Assembly: GCF_014646755.1 (NCBI RefSeq)
Contig: NZ_BMNW01000008.1
Location: 186,001-250,000, forward strand
Direction of reading: 5' to 3'
DNA: 64,000 nt
DNA from: Pseudomonas asuensis
GTDB lineage: Bacteria; Pseudomonadota; Gammaproteobacteria; Pseudomonadales; Pseudomonadaceae
In this document: positions 45,927 to 54,707 of the stretch, one piece after another
How positions within the stretch are numbered: position 1 is the stretch's first letter
How the letters are laid out: every line of letters begins with the position of its first letter
Notes under the pieces: model-generated
What the model saw: the letters and a program-made list of their open reading frames with translations, nothing else
What the model was told of the DNA's origin: nothing
Databases searched by the model: none
Made by a program: the position numbers and the translations under genes

Positions 45927-46680
45927 TGGAGTAGTAAGCCAGGCATTTGGTATCGACTTTTTCCTGGGCACCAAGGATGAGCTGCTGAAAGATATTTCAG
46001 CCAGCCTGAAAAAACCTTACACCTACATCGTTACTCCAAATATTGATCACGTCGTTCAATTTCAGGAAAACGAGAACCTGCAAAAAGCATATCGCACCGC
46101 TGACAAGCGCGTTTGCGATAGCCGTATCTTGTCGCCCTTGCTTAAATCGCTGGGCATTGAGATCAAGGAAGTCATCACAGGCAGCGATCTTACTGTCTCG
46201 CTTCTGAAAAAGGCTGACCAGGAAAACTTATCCATTACGCTGATTGGCTCGGAAGAGAAGGATGTAGCAAAGCTCAAGACGCTGTATCCCGGCGTCCAGC
46301 TGAATCACTACAACCCTCCAATGGGTTTTATCAACAAGCCTGATGAAGTGCAGAAGTGCCTCGACTTTATCTATGCCAACCCTTCAGATCTCATTTTCTA
46401 CGCTGTGGGTGCACCACGGCAGGAAATGCTGGCTAGCATGGTTGATGCCACTAAACGCACAGGTGTTGGCCTTTGTATCGGAGCGTCGATCCTGTTTGCT
46501 ACCGGCAGCCTGAAACGTGCGCCTGTCTGGATGCAAAAAGCCCGTATCGAATGGTTGCACAGAATGCTATCGGAGCCTCAGCGCTTGGTACGTCGTTACA
46601 TTCATGACGCCACCCATATTCTTCCTATCTATTTGAAAGAAAGATCAGGAAGAAGAAGCAGTAGTGAAGAAGTAAATTAA
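45919..46680 (+). CDS. WecG/TagA/CpsF family glycosyltransferase (GT26)
   Basis: A 253-residue glycosyltransferase of family GT26, whose members add the second sugar (ManNAcA, ManNAc or glucose) to a lipid-linked first sugar. Typical segments are YIVTPNIDHVVQFQENENL, the ADKRVCDSRILSPLLKSLG region (usually DG-x-P), ITLIGSEEKDV and the C-terminal RAPVWMQKARIEWLHRMLSEPQRLVRRY (shown in part). The usual catalytic Asp of the DG motif appears as DSR here. It is coupled to the preceding GT2 gene. Confidence 0.87.
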   Translation: MSNGVVSQAFGIDFFLGTKDELLKDISASLKKPYTYIVTPNIDHVVQFQENENLQKAYRTADKRVCDSRILSPLLKSLGIEIKEVITGSDLTVSLLKKADQENLSITLIGSEEKDVAKLKTLYPGVQLNHYNPPMGFINKPDEVQKCLDFIYANPSDLIFYAVGAPRQEMLASMVDATKRTGVGLCIGASILFATGSLKRAPVWMQKARIEWLHRMLSEPQRLVRRYIHDATHILPIYLKERSGRRSSSEEVN

Positions 46681-46770
46681 TCGATTGCGACTGCATTTTT
46701 TGGCCAGTCTGAGGACAGGGAAGACAGCCATGCTGAATGGAATGCAACGTTATGCTGGATGGGAAGCAAT

Positions 46771-48036
46771 ATGAGAGCAGTAAGCAAAAGCGGTGCCTAC
46801 TTCATATTATTAATTTTCGTCTTCGTATTACATTTTGGTATTTTCGAAGAAACACCTCATAACCCGATTGGCATCCTGTATGTCAGCGAGTTGTATCTGG
46901 TTATTTGTTTAGCGTTTACAGCAGTTTATCTACTGGCCTCTGTAGGAAAAGAGCAAAAGGACTTGAAAATCCTTTTGACATACTGCGCTTACTCGTCGGT
47001 TATCTTCATTCTGCTGCCAGCGATTTTCTCGAATCTCTACTATGGGCAACCATTGATATACGGGATTATCGAAGAGCGTCGCATACTGTATTGCTTCACT
47101 TTTTCCGTCATGCTTTACCTTGCCCGGAACATGAGTGCTGCTCAATTTGAAAAGGCATTCCTGTTTGTAGGTTTCATGGCGTGCATTCTGGCGTGGATGT
47201 TCAAGTTTTCCGTATTGCCAGATCTGCGAGATAAAGTAGCGTCTTTTGACCGGCCGGATCGCTCCTCAATCGGTGCGTTAGCTCAGTGCATGACCTACTT
47301 CTACTGCATCCAGGTATGGAACAAAGGCATGTCTCCGATCGATGGCTCCCCTAGATCCAAGACGCCTTATATTGTGTTCGCCTGCTTTATTTTGCTGACA
47401 TTGGTCTTTGCAACACAAACTCGCCAGCTGATCTTCCTCTCTCTCTGCTTCACGTTGCTGTGCCTGAAGAGCAAGTCGGTCATCTGGATTGTGGTATCAG
47501 GTATTTTGATTTCTCCTCTTTACCTGTTCCCGGACCTGTTAAAGGAGCTTGGACTCAATCTCGATTTCTATGCCGAATCGCTCGAAAACGGCCCTTCCGA
47601 TAATGTCCGCGAACAAACGATCGGTTATATCTTTGGTCATTTGCATGCGAATAATTGGTTACCCAGCGGTTCTTTGTCTTTGATGTGGAACAATGGCTTT
47701 ATTCCCCATTTCGGTGAGTACTTCTTCCTTTCCGACGTTGGGATATTTGGCACACTGTTCAGATTTGGCTTCCTGGCCTTCCTGATCATTCCGCTGACCC
47801 TGTTCTGCTACTACTACTTTGCCAAGCGCCTGCACCCTGATACCAGCTTCACCATTACTGCCCTGCTGGCGTATATGGTGATCTGGCCGCTTCAGGGTAT
47901 TTTCGAGTACATGCAGGCAACTATTGCTTTCCTGCTGGTGATTCAAGCATTAAAGGCTTTCCATCGAAACACAGAAAGTCCTGCGCTGGATCCTTACGTT
48001 GAAGAACATCCTCTAATGCAGCCCAGCTTTAGATAG
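46771..48036 (+). CDS. Probable polysaccharide polymerase (Wzy-like)
   Basis: A 421-residue protein with about ten to twelve membrane segments and a central extramembrane loop (DLLKELGLNLDFYAESLENGPSD, shown in part), the usual plan of Wzy or O-antigen ligase-like proteins. Primary sequence is poorly conserved in this class, so the call rests on topology and on position between the glycosyltransferases and the flippase. ATG 46771 is chosen for GGGAAG upstream; ATG 46759 is possible. Confidence 0.72.
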   Translation: MRAVSKSGAYFILLIFVFVLHFGIFEETPHNPIGILYVSELYLVICLAFTAVYLLASVGKEQKDLKILLTYCAYSSVIFILLPAIFSNLYYGQPLIYGIIEERRILYCFTFSVMLYLARNMSAAQFEKAFLFVGFMACILAWMFKFSVLPDLRDKVASFDRPDRSSIGALAQCMTYFYCIQVWNKGMSPIDGSPRSKTPYIVFACFILLTLVFATQTRQLIFLSLCFTLLCLKSKSVIWIVVSGILISPLYLFPDLLKELGLNLDFYAESLENGPSDNVREQTIGYIFGHLHANNWLPSGSLSLMWNNGFIPHFGEYFFLSDVGIFGTLFRFGFLAFLIIPLTLFCYYYFAKRLHPDTSFTITALLAYMVIWPLQGIFEYMQATIAFLLVIQALKAFHRNTESPALDPYVEEHPLMQPSFR

Positions 48037-48057
48037 ACCGCACTGCTCCCCTCCCCC

Positions 48058-48089
48058 GCCTGTCTGCCTAACCAGGGCAGACAGGCTTT
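48058..48089 (+). terminator. Strong hairpin between wzy and wzx
   Basis: GCCTGTCTGCC and GGCAGACAGGC form a perfect 11-bp stem (48058-48068 and 48076-48086) followed by TTTCTGT. Its strength and position in a 74-base gap suggest partial termination or protection of the upstream mRNA. Confidence 0.55.
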
Positions 48090-48110
48090 CTGTACAAAAG
48101 AGCCTTCTCC

Positions 48111-49346
48111 ATGACAATGCTGAAAAACAGCACCTGGAACATTCTGGGTGTAGTCATTCCAAGTCTCATTGCACTCCCTACCATGGGCGTTCTTTCTCGG
48201 AAGTTAGGTATTGAGCAATTCGGCCTGTTTACTCTGGCGTTTGCCATCGTAGGTTACGCCACCATTTTCGACGCAGGACTGACACGAGCCGTTATCCGGG
48301 CAGTGGCCATGCACCATGGCAATGTTGAAAAAAACAAGTCGGTTATCGCGACGGCGACCTATGCCGTGATAGGGCTAAGCATCCTTGCGGTGCTCCTGTT
48401 ATGGCTAGGTGCTGGAGAGCTTGTTTCTGTACTCCACGTTTCAGCAGAAAATGTTGATGTAGCAGTGGCTGGCTTCAAGTGGCTAAGCCTTTCAATTCCA
48501 CCCTTTTTGCTAACCATGATTTGGTTTTCCTACCTGGAAGGTAATGAGCGGTTTGCAGAGTTCAACCTACTGCGAACCATCACCAATTCAATTCTGGCTA
48601 TTTCTCCTTTAATAGCCGTACTCATTGATGAGTCCTTTACCGCGACGGCAATAGGGCTTGTCATAGCTCGTCTTATTTCTATGGCCGTAGCGTTTATTCC
48701 TTGTTGGCGAGAGTTTCCCCCTGGCTTTTACAAGTTTGAAAAAAGTATCTTCAAAGAGCTTTTTGCGTTTGGCAGCTGGATGACTGTGAGCAACATCATC
48801 AGTCCTGTCATGGTCTACTTTGACCGCTTCATCCTGTCCAACATGATTGGCGCTCAACGTGTTTCTTTTTACACAGCGCCCTCTGAAGCCATCTCTCGTA
48901 TGCTGATCATTCCCAATGCTGTTGCTCGGGTTATTTTTCCGCTACTCAGCAAACGCTCGGCTGATGCCACAGCTCAAGCTAACCGAGCATTCTGGGCACT
49001 GCTCGCTGCCTGTATAGTCATGGTGCTACCTTTATTCATACTTGCACCCATGGTCATGACCTTATGGATGGGGCCAGAGTATGGACAGGAAGGTGCACAA
49101 GTACTGCGCATCCTTCTGATTGGGTTTATTTTTAACGCACTGGCACAAATTCCATTTGCCAAAATCCAGGCCAAGGGGCATTCGAAAATTACAGCCTTTA
49201 TCCATATGGCTGAACTTCTGCCTTACATAGGCTTGCTAGTAGTGTGCATACAGTTATTCTCTATCCAGGGAGCAGCTATTGCATGGTCAATAAGAGTAGC
49301 CGTTGACTTTATCGCTCTGGAAGTTATGTCACGAAAAATCAGCTAG
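48111..49346 (+). CDS. wzx: Polysaccharide flippase (Wzx type)
   Basis: A 411-residue inner-membrane protein with about twelve helices. NSTWNILGVVIPSLIALPTMGVLSRKLGIEQFGLFTLAF (shown in part) is the typical start of the MATE-like polysaccharide_synt family, followed by YFDRFILSNMIG and KRSADATAQ. It moves the lipid-linked repeat unit across the inner membrane. It ends 286 bases before wza. Confidence 0.88.
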   Translation: MTMLKNSTWNILGVVIPSLIALPTMGVLSRKLGIEQFGLFTLAFAIVGYATIFDAGLTRAVIRAVAMHHGNVEKNKSVIATATYAVIGLSILAVLLLWLGAGELVSVLHVSAENVDVAVAGFKWLSLSIPPFLLTMIWFSYLEGNERFAEFNLLRTITNSILAISPLIAVLIDESFTATAIGLVIARLISMAVAFIPCWREFPPGFYKFEKSIFKELFAFGSWMTVSNIISPVMVYFDRFILSNMIGAQRVSFYTAPSEAISRMLIIPNAVARVIFPLLSKRSADATAQANRAFWALLAACIVMVLPLFILAPMVMTLWMGPEYGQEGAQVLRILLIGFIFNALAQIPFAKIQAKGHSKITAFIHMAELLPYIGLLVVCIQLFSIQGAAIAWSIRVAVDFIALEVMSRKIS

Positions 49347-49464
49347 TAGCTTATTGACATATATCAGTAAGATAAACCTAAAAATCTGATCGATTTACCT
49401 TCGGAAAGAGTGTTTCAGCAAAAGTGAACTAATTTTTTAAGTCTCTGTCACAGCCTGCGCTGAT

Positions 49465-49599
49465 ATGTATGGTTTGGTTGGATACGGAGCTGCCCCGAAT
49501 TATCCAGCGCCAGGCGCGCCACAGGCCTACATGATTCATAAAGTTTCTTATGCCCAAACACGTTCTGACGCTTATAAATCGATCGGTACAAAGTTTTAA
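49465..49599 (+). CDS. Possible small protein of 44 residues between wzx and wza
   Basis: ATG 49465 to TAA 49599 encodes MYGLVGYGAAPNYPAPGAPQ and a further 24 residues ending in SIGTKF. The frame is open eight codons further upstream, where it reads VTACAD, resembling a lipobox, and is then closed by TAA at 49438. If that TAA were a mutated leucine codon, the ORF would be the end of a small lipoprotein. No ribosome binding site precedes the ATG. It may be a remnant or a chance frame. Confidence 0.3.
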   Translation: MYGLVGYGAAPNYPAPGAPQAYMIHKVSYAQTRSDAYKSIGTKF

Positions 49600-49632
49600 T
49601 AACTTTTTTACAGCGATCAAGGAAGAAAATAG

Positions 49633-50748
49633 ATGAAACGTACCTTTACCCTTGCACTCCTTTCTACCCTGCTTCTGCAGGGCTGCGTATGGTCTCCAGG
49701 CCAATACCTGCACCGGGATGACTTGAAGACCAACGGCTCCATTGAGGGGACAAAGGTTGAGCTGATTCCTATCACATCAGCTTATTTGAAAAACCAGGAT
49801 TCTGTTAATTCGACGACTGTAAACACTGGAAACTGGCAGGAACTACTCAAGTATCAGCCATCTGCCTATCGCGTAGGCAAAGCAGATCTGCTTTACATCA
49901 CTGTATGGGATCACCCTGAGCTGACTGCTCCGTCTGGCTCCCAGCAGCAGATCGAGGCCAACGGTCGCCTGGTACGTCCTGACGGCACTATTTTCTATCC
50001 GTATGTAGGCACGCTGACAGCGGAAGGCAAGACACTCGAAGAGATTCGTAAGGTTATCTCGACTCGTCTGGCCACCTTTATCGATAATCCTCAGGTCGAT
50101 GTGAGCGTGCTGCGCTTTGGTAGCCAGAAGGTGACGCTATCAGGTGCATTTACCAAAGCTGACGCCATCCCGCTGACAACTGTTCCGCTGACCCTGGTCG
50201 AAGCGCTCGGTCAGGCAAGCGTTGATACCCAAACAGCCGACCTTAGTGGCCTGACGCTGGTACGTGACGGCAAGGAATACCGCCTGGATGCCGATACACT
50301 GAACCGTAAGGACTCCAAGCTATACGGTGTATACCTCAAGGATGGCGATAGCATCCACCTGCCCTATAACGACAACCGCAAGGTTTACGTGATGGGTGAA
50401 GTAAGAAGTCCGCTGGCAACCAGCTTCAAGACCACCAGCCTGACGCTGATGGATGCACTTGGCCAAGCAGGCGGTTTGAACCAGGAAACTGCCGATGCGG
50501 ATGAAGTTTATGTCATCCGCGGTCCGGAGAACTTCAACTCTTCCCCATCGGCAAAAGCTCAAGTGTTCCACCTGAGCGCCTCTTCTCCCACGGCTTTTGT
50601 TCTGGCACAGCACTTTGCGTTGCAACCGCAAGACGTTGTATTCGTAGGGCCTGCCGGAATCACCCGTTGGAACCGCTTCGTCAGCCAGCTACTGGGCTCC
50701 TCGAACGTTCTTAGCTCTACTGCAAACCTCAACCAGAGCCTCAAATAA
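49633..50748 (+). CDS. wza: Outer-membrane polysaccharide export lipoprotein Wza
   Basis: A 371-residue lipoprotein with a signal peptide ending in the lipobox LLQGC (acylated Cys18). The Poly_export domain begins with YRVGKADLLYITVWDHPEL and is followed by SLBB domains (KVTLSGAFTKADAIPLT, KVYVMGEVRSPLATSFK) and a C-terminal segment expected to form the amphipathic outer-membrane helix (RWNRFVSQLLGSSNVL). As an octamer it forms the export channel together with Wzc. GGAAG lies before the ATG. Placement last in the cluster, rather than before wzb-wzc, is unusual. Confidence 0.94.
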   Translation: MKRTFTLALLSTLLLQGCVWSPGQYLHRDDLKTNGSIEGTKVELIPITSAYLKNQDSVNSTTVNTGNWQELLKYQPSAYRVGKADLLYITVWDHPELTAPSGSQQQIEANGRLVRPDGTIFYPYVGTLTAEGKTLEEIRKVISTRLATFIDNPQVDVSVLRFGSQKVTLSGAFTKADAIPLTTVPLTLVEALGQASVDTQTADLSGLTLVRDGKEYRLDADTLNRKDSKLYGVYLKDGDSIHLPYNDNRKVYVMGEVRSPLATSFKTTSLTLMDALGQAGGLNQETADADEVYVIRGPENFNSSPSAKAQVFHLSASSPTAFVLAQHFALQPQDVVFVGPAGITRWNRFVSQLLGSSNVLSSTANLNQSLK

Positions 50749-50770
50749 AGAAGCTTTCTGGATGATCAAG

Positions 50771-50796
50771 AAGCCCTTCGTTTGAAGGGCTTTTTT
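50771..50796 (+). terminator. Rho-independent terminator of wza
   Basis: AAGCCCTTC, loop GTTT, GAAGGGCTT, continuing into a run of Ts, 22 bases after the stop codon. Confidence 0.92.
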
Positions 50797-50844
50797 ATGC
50801 CTCCATAAAACACCTTCATCCGTAAAGGACGATGTCTTAGCTAG

Positions 50845-50980
50845 GTTCTATACGAAAAGTCTTCGAGCGAAGGTCAGGCGAGGCAAAAATCGGTAAGTAA
50901 GCGGAATGTGTTGTAAATGAGCATTCCGAATCGATTTTTAACGAAGCATCACCGATGCGCAGATACTTTTCGTACAGAAC
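50845..50980. mobile_element. MITE-like palindromic element of 136 bp
   Basis: The ends are inverted repeats: GTTCTATACGAAAAGT (50845-50860) against the reverse complement of ACTTTTCGTACAGAAC (50965-50980), 15 of 16 identical. Nested inside are AAAAATCG/CGATTTTT (50885-50892 and 50932-50939) and CGGAATG/CATTCCG (50902-50908 and 50922-50928), so the whole element can fold into a long hairpin. The flanks CTAG and TTAG fit a YTAR-type target duplicated by IS5-group transposases. It has no ORF, so it would depend on a transposase elsewhere. Confidence 0.7.
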
Positions 50981-51093
50981 TTAGCACATATAGCTTTGAT
51001 CATTAATACGTCAACGCACGGTATGATTTGTGCCTCTACATCTGCTCCATACAAAAGAGTAGACTAGAACTCTAGACTTCTTAAACTATTAAA

Positions 51094-51125
51094 AAAGAGC
51101 TCAAGATATCCAGGATATGCTCTTT
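51094..51125 (-). terminator. Hairpin, probable second terminator for the acyltransferase gene
   Basis: AAAGAGC and GCTCTTT pair across an 18-base loop that contains a further ATATCC/GGATAT pairing. On the minus strand the stem runs into a T run (TTTTTTAATAG). Confidence 0.6.
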
Positions 51126-51157
51126 GGCTTTATTGAAATAAGCATGTAGCAGACACT

Positions 51158-51187
51158 AAAAAGCCCAACGTTAAAGTTGGGCTTTTT
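51158..51187. terminator. Terminator at the 3' end of the acyltransferase gene
   Basis: AAAAAGCCCAAC, loop, GTTGGGCTTTTT. It is symmetric and begins 16 bases behind the acyltransferase stop codon on the minus strand. Confidence 0.9.
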
Positions 51188-51202
51188 AGTTAACAGGGGA
51201 AT

Positions 51203-52255
51203 TTAACCCAAAGAAACTTTTTCTTGCATCTTTATTGTTGGCTTCTTCTTCGTCTGTGCACCAAAGAATGCCAAATTAAGAAGACTGAAGCGACCTACTG
51301 CTTTCTTGAGTGCCACCGGTAGGATAAGCCCCAACACCATACTTACTGCAAAAGTAATCCATACATCATGGATAGCTAATTTGTTAAGTACGATACGGCT
51401 ACCTGCCGTTCCGAATACATGGAATAAGTAAATCTCGAAAGAGAAATAGCCCAACCACGCTAACGGTTTGAAATAAACCCGGCGAGTGATGATCATGTAG
51501 ATAGCGGTAAGCCCTAAAGCAGTCCCGACATAATCCATCCCACGGTCGCTGATAGAGAGCTGATTCCATAGGTAAGCCTGATCAACAACAACCAGTACAG
51601 CCAGTATTACGGCAATAACCAATTGCTTGGGGGCAGTATTCAGTTGATCCGCGAAGCGATAAAGCCCGAGTCCCAGAAGGAAGAAGGGAAGCAACTGGAT
51701 AGCTTTGTACAAGCAGAAGAAATCAGGGAACACTTCATAGTGCAAGGAGCCCACCAGCGCTATGCAAAGGATGATCAGGTAATTCCTGAAAGAAGACAGC
51801 AGGCTGAATTTCTCCATCAGAGCAATCATGACAAAGATGCAGAAAATCGACTGCAAAAACCAGAAATGGGCATAGCTGAAGAAATAGATGCTGAATATGT
51901 CGCTCCATTCTGGCTTCGTGTTGGTATTGGGTACCACCGCCTGCGATATGAAGAAGAGCGTTGAGACAACGATCATCGGAATCAGGATTCTGCGAAATTT
52001 ACCCTGATAGAAACGAGGTAGGGAGCTTGCAGAGGTGACAGGCCTCAGGGCATACACGTAGCCCGAGATGGCGGTGAAGAGCGGCATGCGAATATAAACA
52101 AGCGAGTCGTAGAGATAGCGGAGAAGTGAATCATCTGCGACTTTCATGCCTTGGTCGCCCGAACTGCCAATGACGTGACCGGCTACCATTAAAAATAGCG
52201 CCAACCCCCTGATAGTTTCGATCCTTAAATCTTTTTCGGGTTTAGTAATGCTCAT
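51203..52255 (-). CDS. Acyltransferase 3 family membrane protein
   Basis: A 350-residue protein with about ten membrane helices. RIETIRGLALFLMVAGHVIG carries the conserved Arg and His of the family, and MPLFTAISGYVYALRP is the second signature. Such enzymes (OafA, WecH, YrhL) transfer acetyl, succinyl or other acyl groups to extracytoplasmic sugars. Position behind the exopolysaccharide cluster suggests that it decorates that polymer. It is on the opposite strand with its own terminator, separated from wza by the MITE-like element. Confidence 0.87.
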   Translation of the reverse strand: MSITKPEKDLRIETIRGLALFLMVAGHVIGSSGDQGMKVADDSLLRYLYDSLVYIRMPLFTAISGYVYALRPVTSASSLPRFYQGKFRRILIPMIVVSTLFFISQAVVPNTNTKPEWSDIFSIYFFSYAHFWFLQSIFCIFVMIALMEKFSLLSSFRNYLIILCIALVGSLHYEVFPDFFCLYKAIQLLPFFLLGLGLYRFADQLNTAPKQLVIAVILAVLVVVDQAYLWNQLSISDRGMDYVGTALGLTAIYMIITRRVYFKPLAWLGYFSFEIYLFHVFGTAGSRIVLNKLAIHDVWITFAVSMVLGLILPVALKKAVGRFSLLNLAFFGAQTKKKPTIKMQEKVSLG

Positions 52256-52761
52256 TAGGCGCCCTTCCTTAAATCAATACATATGATATCGCCTGGATAT
52301 CAGCCACTATTAATCCACTGACCCGAGAGAATAGGCCACTAAAAGCCCTCCGGTTTTTATATTCACTCAATACTTGACTTGTATTTGAACTGAATCACTT
52401 TCTAAGTGCCCTAAGCTGACTAACGCACAGCTTTCAAGCTTGAAAGGACACAGCCGTTTTCAATGGATATTACTGTAGTTACTTGAAAACCCGTGAAATA
52501 GCGCTCTGTCAGGCCGCTTAGCAGTACTTATTTGCCAACTATCAAACTAAACGACAGAAACGATATCGTAATGATATCAATTTTTTAGTGAGTTAAGGCA
52601 GGATAAGGACAGATCAATATTCATATCGTTCGGAGTTATCTAATTTTTTTGAGTGAAACTCATTACAAAAGATAAACGGTCCTACTTTTCAGCGGCACGC
52701 ATCTGCAGTCAGATTACTTTTTAACCAACCGTAACTGCAGACACGCTATGGGCATCAAGCG
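52256..52761. other. AT-rich gap without a supported gene
   Basis: All frames contain many stops. Palindromes such as GATATC-GTAAT-GATATC near 52565 and TTTCAAGCTTGAAA near 52432 are visible. It probably contains the promoter of the minus-strand acyltransferase at its left end; I see no RNA gene. Confidence 0.4.
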
Positions 52762-53058
52762 TTAAACAAAGGCTTTCCCATCCAGGACTGCTTTGCGCCA
52801 ACGTACGATATTGACCTTTTCCGGCAGACCGACCTGACTGAAGGGATCCTGTGCCAAAAAGGCTTCAGCCTCTTCACGGGTCTCGACATCTACGATGTAG
52901 ACACTTCCGCTGGCGTTTGTACCCTCATCATCAAGCTTGGCTCCACAGGCGAGAAGCTTGGCGGCATTTTCACGGAGGAAATCCAGATGCGCAGGACGAT
53001 TATCCTGGCGTAATTGAGCAGTATCCGGTTTATCCCAGGTTTCGATCAAAAAAGGCAT
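52762..53058 (-). CDS. YciI family protein
   Basis: A 98-residue protein with the ferredoxin-like dimeric fold of YciI (MPFLIETWDKPDTAQLRQDNRPAHLDFL, shown in part, with the conserved His, and EEAEAFLAQDPFSQVGL with the conserved Asp). The family is cytoplasmic and largely of unknown function. AAGGA stands before the ATG. It follows fdhA on the same strand after about 105 bases but has no known link to C1 metabolism. Confidence 0.9.
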   Translation of the reverse strand: MPFLIETWDKPDTAQLRQDNRPAHLDFLRENAAKLLACGAKLDDEGTNASGSVYIVDVETREEAEAFLAQDPFSQVGLPEKVNIVRWRKAVLDGKAFV

Positions 53059-53163
53059 GGCGTTTTCCTTGGTTGATAGCGTCTCCCTAGCATACCTGCA
53101 TGACCAAGCCCTGAGTAAAGCGTATCGATCAAAGAGGCATGTCCTTATGCCTCGCCAACCGTG

Positions 53164-54363
53164 TTATGCCGCGCGGAACAAAGCGTGCGGATCAATCACA
53201 AACTTCTTGGGTACGCCTGCATCAAATTCGCTATAGCCCTTGGGTGCGTCATCCAGAGTAATTACCTCGACACCTACGATGTCTGCAATCTTGATACGGT
53301 CCCACATGATGGCTTGCATTAACTGCCGGTTGTATTTCATGACAGGCGTTTGCCCGGTATGGAAGCTGTGGGATTTAGCCCAGCCGAGGCCGAAGCGAAT
53401 GCTCAGGCTACCTTGTTTGGCCGCCTGGTCAGCTGCGCCGGGATCTTCTGTCACGTAGAGGCCTGGAATACCGATCTTGCCAGCCACACGTGTAACACCC
53501 ATCAGTGAGTTGAGGACTGTGGCCGGCGCCTCGTGCTGCGACCCTGAATGGCCGTGCCCGCGGGCCTCGAAGCCAACCGCGTCCACGGCACAATCCACCT
53601 CCGGCTCGCCCAAGAGCGCAGCGATCTGCTCGTGTAGTGGAGTATCCTGAGACAGGTCAGCGATTTCGAAGCCTTGTGCTTTGGCATGAGCCAGACGTAC
53701 CGGATTGACGTCACCCACGATGACGACCGCAGCCCCTAACAGGCGCGCTGAAGCAGCGGCGGCGAGCCCGACAGGACCTGCGCCCGCAACATAAACTGTG
53801 CTGCCTGGCCCAACGCCTGCAGTGACTGCCCCGTGATAGCCGGTAGGCAGAATATCCGAGAGGCAGGTTAGATCACGGATCTTTTCCATGGCCCGATCAC
53901 GGTAAGGGAGTTTGAGTAGATTGAAATCGGCGTAGGGCACCATGACATATTCCGCTTGGCCACCTACCCAGCCGCCCATATCCACATAGCCGTAGGCGCC
54001 GCCAGCACGGGAGGGGTTTACCGAAAGGCAGACGCCGGTGTGCTGTTCCTTGCAAGTGCGGCAACGGCCACAGGCTACGTTGAAGGGGACCGAGACGAGA
54101 TCACCTACTTTAAGGGTTTCCACGCCCCTGCCTGCTTCGATCACTTCGCCAGTAATTTCGTGGCCTAGTACGAGCCCTTCGGGCGCTGTAGTACGGCCGC
54201 GCACCATGTGCTGGTCGGAGCCGCAGATATTGGTAGAGACTACCCGCAGGATCACACCGTGATCAATTTGACGCCCCTGCGGCGTTTCCATTTTGGGGAA
54301 GGGAATATTCTGTACTTCGACTTTTCCAGCGCCCAGGTAGACGACGCCTCGATTGCCTGACAT
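53164..54363 (-). CDS. fdhA: Glutathione-independent formaldehyde dehydrogenase
   Basis: A 399-residue zinc-dependent, NAD-linked medium-chain dehydrogenase, the same length as the Pseudomonas putida enzyme. Catalytic zinc ligands are Cys47 in STNICGSDQHM and the GHE motif; the structural zinc cluster is CGRCRTCKEQHTGVC. The NAD site is AGAGPVGLAAAASARLLGA. It oxidises formaldehyde, the by-product of sarcosine oxidation, to formate. ATG 54363 has GAGGA upstream; the 142 extra codons of the open frame are rejected. A 344-base gap with a hairpin repeat separates it from purU. Confidence 0.95.
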   Translation of the reverse strand: MSGNRGVVYLGAGKVEVQNIPFPKMETPQGRQIDHGVILRVVSTNICGSDQHMVRGRTTAPEGLVLGHEITGEVIEAGRGVETLKVGDLVSVPFNVACGRCRTCKEQHTGVCLSVNPSRAGGAYGYVDMGGWVGGQAEYVMVPYADFNLLKLPYRDRAMEKIRDLTCLSDILPTGYHGAVTAGVGPGSTVYVAGAGPVGLAAAASARLLGAAVVIVGDVNPVRLAHAKAQGFEIADLSQDTPLHEQIAALLGEPEVDCAVDAVGFEARGHGHSGSQHEAPATVLNSLMGVTRVAGKIGIPGLYVTEDPGAADQAAKQGSLSIRFGLGWAKSHSFHTGQTPVMKYNRQLMQAIMWDRIKIADIVGVEVITLDDAPKGYSEFDAGVPKKFVIDPHALFRAA

Positions 54364-54707
54364 ACGCGGTTCCTCTTGTTGTTGTAGTAAGCCCATGAGC
54401 GGGCGTTGGTTCATAAAAAGCGGTACAACAGTGAATGCTATGGGTAGCGCTACGCTTAAGCCCTTCTGCGGCGGGTATCTTGAGCGTAGAAAACGCGAGC
54501 CGAACGTCAATGAAAGCGTGCGGTGAGCGCACGGAAAGCGGCAACTTCTACTTTTGTACGGGTTATCGTTTGGACTGCTCTTGATGGGTATCGCGCGTTG
54601 CTCAACCCATCCTGCACGTCTTAATTCATCGCGCTGCCAGAGCCGACCTACAAGGCTCAACCTATCCTTGTGAGAAAAGCGTTCGTAGTGACATGAAAGG
54701 TGGCAGG
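54364..54707. other. Gap between purU and fdhA
   Basis: No gene is seen. It contains a GATGGGT/ACCCATC hairpin repeat (54583-54611, listed separately) and probably an fdhA promoter, since the gap is longer than the others in this cluster. Confidence 0.4.
54583..54611. repeat. Intergenic hairpin repeat, copy A
   Basis: GATGGGT and ACCCATC flank a 15-base centre, and the right arm continues as CTGC. It is similar in arms and following bases to the copy at 55707-55734. Confidence 0.6.

Noticed and set aside
49429..49713. A 94-codon minus-strand frame across the wza start
   Set aside because: It overlaps the wza signal peptide in antisense and has no recognisable features.
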